Below are positions 49,998 through 64,000 of a stretch of 64,000 bases of DNA, in pieces. The position numbers were made by a program, and so were the translations under genes. Numbering within the stretch: position 1 is the stretch's first letter; the number at the start of each line of letters is the position of its first letter. The notes under the pieces were generated by a model. The model was not told the origin of the DNA. It saw only the letters and a list, made by a program, of their open reading frames with translations, and did no database searches. The stretch spans positions 35,126-99,125 of the forward strand of contig JAJPHF010000009.1 in the NCBI GenBank assembly GCA_021325365.1, read 5' to 3'. The DNA comes from Pseudomonadota bacterium (GTDB taxonomy: Bacteria; Chloroflexota; UBA6077; JAJPHF01).

Positions 49998-51113
49998 ATG
50001 CAGACCCCGCTCTGGCGCCGCCTCGATCCCTGGCTGCTGCTCGTCGTGCTCGCGCTGGTGGGCTACGGTCTGGTGCTGATCCACAGCGCCACCTACCTCC
50101 CGGAGGAGAGCGGGCGCTGGCCGCTCAGCAGTTGGGCGATGCGGCAGGGCCTTTACGCCGTCCTTGGTCTGACGGCAATGGGGGTGCTGGCGTTCGTCGA
50201 CTATCGCTGGTATCGCCACCTGGCGTACCCGCTGTACGTGGCCAGCCTGCTGGCGCTGGCGCTGGCGCTCGTCCTCGGCCACGGCCAGGAGGACTATGGC
50301 GCTCAGCGCTGGCTCGGGCTTGGTCCGATCGCGGTGCAGCCGTCCGAGCCGGCCAAGCTGTTCCTGATCCTGGCGCTAGCGCGCTTCTTCGGCGATAGCC
50401 CCGGCGAGGCGCCGTCGCTGACGCGCATCCTGGCGTCGCTGACACTGGTCGGGCTGCCCGTGGGGCTGGTGTACTTGCAGCCCGACCTCGGCACGGCGCT
50501 GGCGTTCCTCGCCATCTGGGCGGGCGTCGTGCTGATGGCGGGCACCCGCTTCCTCTATCTGTTGGGACTTGGCTTCACGAGCGTGCTCGCGGCGCCGCTG
50601 GTCTGGTTCTCGCTGCGCGACTACATGCGCCAGCGTGTACTCATCTTCCTACACCCCGAGAGCGACCCGTTCGGCGCAGGCTACAACATCTTGCAAGCGA
50701 AGATCAGCATCGGGTCGGGGGGGCTGTGGGGGCGCGGCCTGATGAACGGCACGCAGACGCAGCTCCGCTACCTGCGAGTGGCGCACAGCGACTTCATCTT
50801 CTCGGTGCTGGCCGAGGAGCTGGGGCTGGTCGGCGTGCTGGCGCTGTTCGCGCTGCTGCTGCTGCTGATCTTCCGCATCCTGCACGTGGCCGAGCGGGCG
50901 CGCGACGACTTTGGGCGCCTGACGGCGGCGGGGGTGGCGACGATGCTGGGCTTCCAGGCCGTCGTGAACGTGGGGGCCAACCTCACGCTGCTGCCCGTGG
51001 CGGGTATCCCGCTTCCCTTCATCAGCTCTGGCGGCAGCGCGCTGATCACCAACCTCGCCGCCCTCGGCATCGTCCAGAGCGTGCTGCTCTACCGGCTCCG
51101 CTTCCGCTATTAA
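49998..51113 (+). CDS. rodA: Peptidoglycan glycosyltransferase RodA
   Basis: 371 residues from the ATG at 49998 (AGGAG 6 bases upstream, overlapping the mrdA stop). Ten membrane helices. SEDS-family features: AQRWLGLGPIAVQPSEPAKL (about 95-114), YLQPDLGTALAF with the conserved Asp, the large loop with GSGGLWGRGLMNGTQTQLRYLRVAHSDFIFSVLAEELG, and IPLPFISSGGSALITNLAALGI near the end. Polymerises glycan strands for elongation with PBP2. Last gene of the rod cluster; no intrinsic terminator seen. Confidence 0.96.
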   Translation: MQTPLWRRLDPWLLLVVLALVGYGLVLIHSATYLPEESGRWPLSSWAMRQGLYAVLGLTAMGVLAFVDYRWYRHLAYPLYVASLLALALALVLGHGQEDYGAQRWLGLGPIAVQPSEPAKLFLILALARFFGDSPGEAPSLTRILASLTLVGLPVGLVYLQPDLGTALAFLAIWAGVVLMAGTRFLYLLGLGFTSVLAAPLVWFSLRDYMRQRVLIFLHPESDPFGAGYNILQAKISIGSGGLWGRGLMNGTQTQLRYLRVAHSDFIFSVLAEELGLVGVLALFALLLLLIFRILHVAERARDDFGRLTAAGVATMLGFQAVVNVGANLTLLPVAGIPLPFISSGGSALITNLAALGIVQSVLLYRLRFRY

Positions 51114-51160
51114 CGGTGCAGCACCCAACGGCCGCCGTACTGGTCGTCGCAGGCACAGCG

Positions 51161-51721
51161 CTAGTCGAGCCGTGCCGCCGCGAAGAGGTCCCGCACGACG
51201 AACTGGAAGCCGGGCAGCGCGTCGCCGAAGTCGACCACGGCGGCGCCTTGGAGAGGCTCGGGCGCGGCATTAGGCCGATAGGCCAGGATCGTTTCGCTCT
51301 CGGGATCGACCAAGAGGGCGAGGGCCACGCCGTTCGCGACGTACCAGGCACAGTCGTCGCGAAGCTGCCTGCGGCTCTGATCGGGGGAGGCGATCTCGAT
51401 GGCGATCAGTGGCGGCTCACGGAGCGGCCCGGAGGGGCGCCCCCGGGCGTCGCGCGGGATGCGCCCCCAGAGGCAGACCGCCACGTCGGGCACGTGCACG
51501 GCGCCGGCAAAAATGGTGCGCCATTCCGGAAGCGCAACGGCCACCCTGCGTGCCAGCGCGAAGTCATCGATCCACCGGCATAGGATCAACTGCTCCAGGC
51601 TATGCTGGGCCTCTGGCGCCACCTTCTGCCTCACCGCTCCCGCGACGTATTCGAGCGCTGGTTTCTCCTCGGGCAGCGCCAGGAACTCTGCGAGCGTCAT
51701 CGTGTGCCCTGTGATCGCCAT
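51161..51721 (-). CDS. Uma2-family (PD-(D/E)XK nuclease-like) protein 2
   Basis: 186 residues from the ATG at 51721 (GGGGGATGTC upstream). Same length and layout as the Uma2 protein at 20232: TLAEFLALPEEKPALEYVAG, HVPDVAVCLWGRIPRDA, PLIAIEIASPDQSRRQLR, YVANGVALALLVDP, end LFAAARLD. About 70% identical by eye, so a recent or well-kept duplicate pair separated by 30 kb. Convergent with rodA, divergent from the rpoB promoter. Function unknown. Confidence 0.85.
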   Translation of the reverse strand: MAITGHTMTLAEFLALPEEKPALEYVAGAVRQKVAPEAQHSLEQLILCRWIDDFALARRVAVALPEWRTIFAGAVHVPDVAVCLWGRIPRDARGRPSGPLREPPLIAIEIASPDQSRRQLRDDCAWYVANGVALALLVDPESETILAYRPNAAPEPLQGAAVVDFGDALPGFQFVVRDLFAAARLD

Positions 51722-51927
51722 GACATCCCCCGGGGCCGTTCGGCCTGCTATATCATATCCACTCGGCCGTTGTGGTGGCATAGCACGTCAGCGCGCCGCG
51801 ACTGGCCGCGTGTGCCCCCACCCCTACGGCTACGTGCATTGGGATGCTCAGCCGCTCGGCACGTAGTTATGGAAAGCGAGCAGCGCCTTGCCGAGCGGCG
51901 GGCCGTGCGGTATGGTTGGGGTTACGC

Positions 51928-51956
51928 TTGTAACCGCGGCGGCGGCGCACTACAAT
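51928..51956 (+). promoter_or_regulatory. Promoter of rpoB-rpoC
   Basis: TTGTAA (51928-51933), exactly 17 bases, TACAAT (51951-51956). The best-spaced promoter in the window. The predicted start near 51963 is about 300 bases before rpoB. Confidence 0.65.
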
Positions 51957-51980
51957 AGTACTTGTCTAGAAGTTTTGCGC

Positions 51981-52002
51981 CTGGGGGGACTGTCTGCCCC
52001 AG
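51981..52002 (+). promoter_or_regulatory. Hairpin at the start of the rpoB leader
   Basis: CTGGGG at 51981 pairs with CCCCAG at 51997 around a 10-base loop, about 20 bases into the predicted transcript. It may stabilise the 5' end. Weak evidence for a regulatory role. Confidence 0.35.
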
Positions 52003-52262
52003 CCGCCCGCTCCACACCGGGCGCGCAAGCGCCACACACTACACCCCTCGCGCGGCGCGGGAGCCACCGGCCGCGGTAGGGGATTTTGTCCTGTGCGGAG
52101 CCACACGCTCTCCTGACCCGCTCTGGGTTGCGTCCGGCGCGTCAACTGGATGGGGATCGAAACGAGGAGTCTTGCGGCCACGGAGCCGCCACCGGGACAG
52201 GGACGGAAGCGAGCCCAGCAGCCCCGAGTCGCGAGCGCGCGCTAGCAGCGGAGGTACATCAC

Positions 52263-55778
<3,516 letters not shown>

Positions 55779-55881
55779 CGATCAGCCGTCAGCAATCAGC
55801 TATCAGCAGACGGGTGGCCGTGAGGGCGTCTGCTGAAAGCTGATTGCTGAAAGCTGAAAGCTGAAAGCTGAGGGCTAAAGT
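55779..55881 (+). repeat. Heptanucleotide hairpin leader between rpoB and rpoC
   Basis: Left arm 55781-55812 (TCAGCNN units) and right arm 55827-55858 (GCTGANN units) match in 28 of 32 positions around a 14-base loop. Further GCTGANN units continue to the rpoC ATG at 55882. The GAGGG that serves as ribosome-binding site is part of the last units. The stem lies in a gap that otherwise would be translationally coupled. Confidence 0.9.
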
Positions 55882-60465
<4,584 letters not shown>

Positions 60466-60500
60466 AATTAGTTTTCGGCGTCACTGACTAGTCCTTGGGT

Positions 60501-60506
60501 TACACT
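60501..60506 (+). promoter_or_regulatory. Possible -10 box before rpsL
   Basis: TACACT 36 bases after the rpoC stop and ahead of the palindrome at 60516. No good -35 box. Confidence 0.25.
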
Positions 60507-60515
60507 TGTCTTGGA

Positions 60516-60545
60516 GTGGGCGGTCGCCCGCGGGCGACCGCCCAC
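60516..60545. terminator. 30-bp perfect palindrome between rpoC and rpsL
   Basis: GTGGGCGGTCGCCCG / CGGGCGACCGCCCAC, perfect. It lies 50 bases beyond the rpoC stop and about 100 before rpsL. No T run. It may end part of the rpoBC transcription, giving separate control of the str genes. Confidence 0.5.
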
Positions 60546-60643
60546 GCATCTGAGGCGTTGAGCACGCCCAGGGGCGGCTGCGCCCGGTTGCAGGACTGGG
60601 CGGGCATTGAAAAAAGGACAGAGGGAAGCAGGGGGAGTGGCTG

Positions 60644-61066
60644 TTGCCTACGATTAGCCAGCTCGTCCGCAAGGGCCGCCAGCGGCTTCGCAAGAAGACC
60701 GCCGCGCCCGCGCTGCGCTTCAACTACAACGCGTTGAACTCGCGGACCACGCGCGGACGGGGCTCGCCCTTCAAGCGGGGCGTGTGCATTCAGGTGCGCA
60801 CGATGACGCCGAAGAAGCCGAACTCCGCGCTGCGCAAGATCGCGCGCGTGCGCCTCTCGAACATGATGGAGGTCACCGCCTACATCCCGGGCGAGGGGCA
60901 CAACCTGCAGGAGCACTCGGTCGTCCTCGTGCGGGGCGGTCGGGTGAAGGACCTGCCGGGCGTGCGCTATCACGTGGTGCGCGGAGCGCTCGATGCGGCC
61001 GGCGTGCAAAAGCGCCGGCAGGGGCGCTCCAAGTACGGCGCGAAGGCGCCGAAGCAGGGCGGCTAG
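60644..61066 (+). CDS. rpsL: Ribosomal protein S12
   Basis: 140 residues starting at a TTG (60644) with GGGGGAG 6 bases upstream; no ATG or GTG fits. S12 core: [35 protein letters not shown] (the streptomycin-relevant Lys kept), [20 protein letters not shown] and ARSKYGAK-like end. Between residues about 24 and 45 ([20 protein letters not shown]) it has about 13 residues not found in E. coli S12, next to the decoding-site loop. A known type of lineage-specific insertion. Confidence 0.95.
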   Translation: MPTISQLVRKGRQRLRKKTAAPALRFNYNALNSRTTRGRGSPFKRGVCIQVRTMTPKKPNSALRKIARVRLSNMMEVTAYIPGEGHNLQEHSVVLVRGGRVKDLPGVRYHVVRGALDAAGVQKRRQGRSKYGAKAPKQGG

Positions 61067-61142
61067 GGCGCGCACCGCGTCCTGGGGCGTGAACCACCGC
61101 CCCACCCAGCCCCGCCCCGCGCGTTGAGGTCGAGCCGAGCGG

Positions 61143-61169
61143 GCCAGGTAGTGGCTTTCTACCTGGCCT
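61143..61169 (+). promoter_or_regulatory. Hairpin between rpsL and rpsG
   Basis: GGCCAGGTAG and CTACCTGGCC (10 bp, perfect) with a 7-base loop TGGCTTT, about 75 bases before the rpsG start in an unusually wide gap of 178 bases. Candidate S7 autoregulatory or RNase-processing structure (inference); also compatible with a weak terminator. Confidence 0.4.
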
Positions 61170-61244
61170 TCGCGTGTGTAGAAGAGGTCTGTGCCGCAGA
61201 GGTGTGCGCCGCCCCGGAGGCGGGCGGCGCGGCGGAGGTGAGCC

Positions 61245-61715
61245 ATGCCGAGACGAGCCCGTGTGGTGCGACGCGAGGTCCCCCCGGATCCGCGGTTCGG
61301 GAATCGCACGCTGCAGCGTTTCATCAACAAGATCATGTACGACGGCAAGAAGAGCAAGGCCGAGAAGATTGTCTACGGGGCGCTGGACATCGTCGAGGGG
61401 CAGCTGCACCGCAACCCGCTGGACGTGTTTGAGCTGGCGATGCGCAACGCGACGCCGGTGCTCGAGGTGAAGCCGCGGCGGGTCGGCGGCGCGACGTATC
61501 AGGTGCCGGTGGAGATCAAGGGCGACCGGCGCACGTCGCTGGCGATGCGCTGGCTCATCGCCAGCGCGCGGGCGCGGGGTGGCCGCTCGATGGCGGAGAA
61601 GCTGGCCGCGGAATTGCGGGATGCCTCCCAGGGCCAGGGCGCAACTGTGAAGAAGAAGGATGACGTACACCGCATGGCGGAGGCCAACCGGGCGTTCGCC
61701 CATTACCGGTGGTAA
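61245..61715 (+). CDS. rpsG: Ribosomal protein S7
   Basis: 156 residues (GGCGGAGGTG upstream). S7 pattern MPRRARVVRREVPPDPRFGN, FINKIMYDGKKSKAEKIVYGAL, PVLEVKPRRVGGATYQVPVEI and the C-terminal helix KKDDVHRMAEANRAFAHYRW. Normal bacterial length. Assembles the small-subunit head and, in other bacteria, represses its own operon. fusA follows after a repeat hairpin. Confidence 0.97.
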   Translation: MPRRARVVRREVPPDPRFGNRTLQRFINKIMYDGKKSKAEKIVYGALDIVEGQLHRNPLDVFELAMRNATPVLEVKPRRVGGATYQVPVEIKGDRRTSLAMRWLIASARARGGRSMAEKLAAELRDASQGQGATVKKKDDVHRMAEANRAFAHYRW

Positions 61716-61801
61716 ACGAGCCGTCCGCTATCCGCTATCCGCAGACAGCACGGGCGTCTGCGGATAGCGGATAGCGGATAGCTGATAGCTGAGGACTACC
61801 A
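61716..61801 (+). repeat. Heptanucleotide hairpin leader before fusA
   Basis: 61724-61746 and 61756-61778 form a perfect 23-bp stem (TCCGCTA units / TAGCGGA units) with a 9-base loop. Then GCTGATA, GCTGAGG and ACTACCA follow in phase up to the fusA ATG at 61802. GCTGAGG supplies the GAGG ribosome-binding site. Confidence 0.9.
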
Positions 61802-63871
<2,070 letters not shown>

Positions 63872-63969
63872 GCGAGCGGTCAGCCATCAGGTGTCAGCCG
63901 TCAGGAGGAGACGGGCGCGCGTGGGTAGCTGATCGCTGACAACTGAGAGCTGAGAGCTGGAGAGGCCAA
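63872..63969 (+). repeat. Heptanucleotide leader before tuf
   Basis: Left units 63880-63907 (TCAGCCA, TCAGGTG, TCAGCCG, TCAGGAG) face right units 63928-63969 (GCTGATC, GCTGACA, ACTGAGA, GCTGAGA, GCTGGAG, AGGCCAA), which run in phase to the tuf ATG. GGAGAGG in the last two units is the ribosome-binding site. The arms pair imperfectly. Confidence 0.85.
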
Positions 63970-64000
63970 ATGGCGAAGAAGAAGTTTGAGCGAACGAAGC
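63970..64000 (+). CDS. tuf: Elongation factor Tu, first ten residues, cut by window edge
   Basis: The ATG at 63970 gives MAKKKFERTK before the window ends, matching the N-terminus of EF-Tu (MAKxKFERTKPHVN...). The position directly after fusA supports this. The remaining about 390 residues lie beyond the window. Leader composed of heptad repeats. Confidence 0.9.
   Translation, partial: MAKKKFERTK

Larger units (their letters stand above)
51722..52262. other. 541-bp region with the rpoB promoter and a leader of about 300 bases
   Basis: Contains the minus-strand -10 of the Uma2 gene (TATGAT, 51757-51752), the rpoB promoter (51928-51956) and, after its start near 51963, a leader of about 300 bases. 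A hairpin CTGGGG/CCCCAG sits at 51981-52002. The L10/L12 genes that often precede rpoB are not here. No ORF of credible quality is in the leader; a frame from 52086 joins rpoB but has no support. Confidence 0.6.

Noticed and set aside
52086..52262. rpoB N-terminal extension
   Set aside because: No ribosome-binding site; residues unlike RpoB; a proper GGAGG-ATG exists at 52263.

Overview
This 64 kb window is bacterial chromosome with very high G+C, no rRNA or tRNA genes, no phage or insertion sequence, and mostly housekeeping genes. The gene content suggests an uncultured, rod-shaped member of the Chloroflexota (phylum inferred, moderate confidence). Pointers are a SepIVA-like coiled-coil gene beside coaD as in actinobacterial-type chromosomes, RpoC with about 167 extra residues before its active site, a ribosomal protein S12 with an extra internal loop, many Pro/Ala-rich secreted proteins and FecR/Ig-type surface proteins, and repeat-filled intergenic DNA.

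Layout. 1-6.2 kb: a two-component system (hybrid-type histidine kinase and NarL-type regulator) with a lipoprotein solute-binding protein between its genes, a TatA with a zinc-ribbon tail, and an ArsA-type ATPase with a small partner. 6.2-11.1 kb: secreted and low-complexity proteins, a cold-shock-domain protein and an L,D-transpeptidase. 11.1-13.4 kb: lipB and lpdA (lipoate use). 13.7-17.9 kb: an M3-like peptidase with an altered active site, then moeA-moaC-mog (molybdenum cofactor). 17.9-30.3 kb: mixed metabolism (PQQ-type sugar dehydrogenase, homocysteine methyltransferase/MTHFR fusion with a divergent LysR regulator, FecR protein, flippase, leucyl aminopeptidase, uracil-DNA glycosylase) and unknown membrane proteins. 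30.4-37.4 kb: an M16-like protein coupled to tatC, nusB-acpP, yceD-rpmF-fabG, the SepIVA-like gene, coaD and rsmD. 37.6-44.1 kb: a toxin-antitoxin pair, recG, rpmB, and fmt, htpX, rpe. 44.3-51.1 kb: radC and the rod-shape cluster mreB-mreC-mreD-mrdA-rodA. 52-64 kb: rpoB-rpoC-rpsL-rpsG-fusA-tuf, the core transcription and translation cluster, cut off in tuf.

Regulation visible in the sequence. Promoters resemble sigma-70/SigA sites: TTGNNN with TACAAT/TATAAT boxes, several with an extended TGN -10. At least two genes (lysR and moeA) have the -10 box 6-7 bases before the start codon and are probably leaderless. coaD is readable only from a CTG start with a strong ribosome-binding site.

The most unusual feature is the repeat content. 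One family consists of heptanucleotide units (GCTGANN, complement TCAGCNN). These arrays sit directly upstream of the start codons of rsmD, fmt, rpoC, fusA and tuf, often form long hairpins, and in rpoC, fusA and tuf contribute the ribosome-binding site. A second family is GC-rich palindromes around CTCTCCC-GGGAGAG, clustered at 13.4, 16.6, 18.7 and 41.3 kb. No complete new defence or metabolic system was found. The repeat leaders and several proteins with changed catalytic residues are the best leads.
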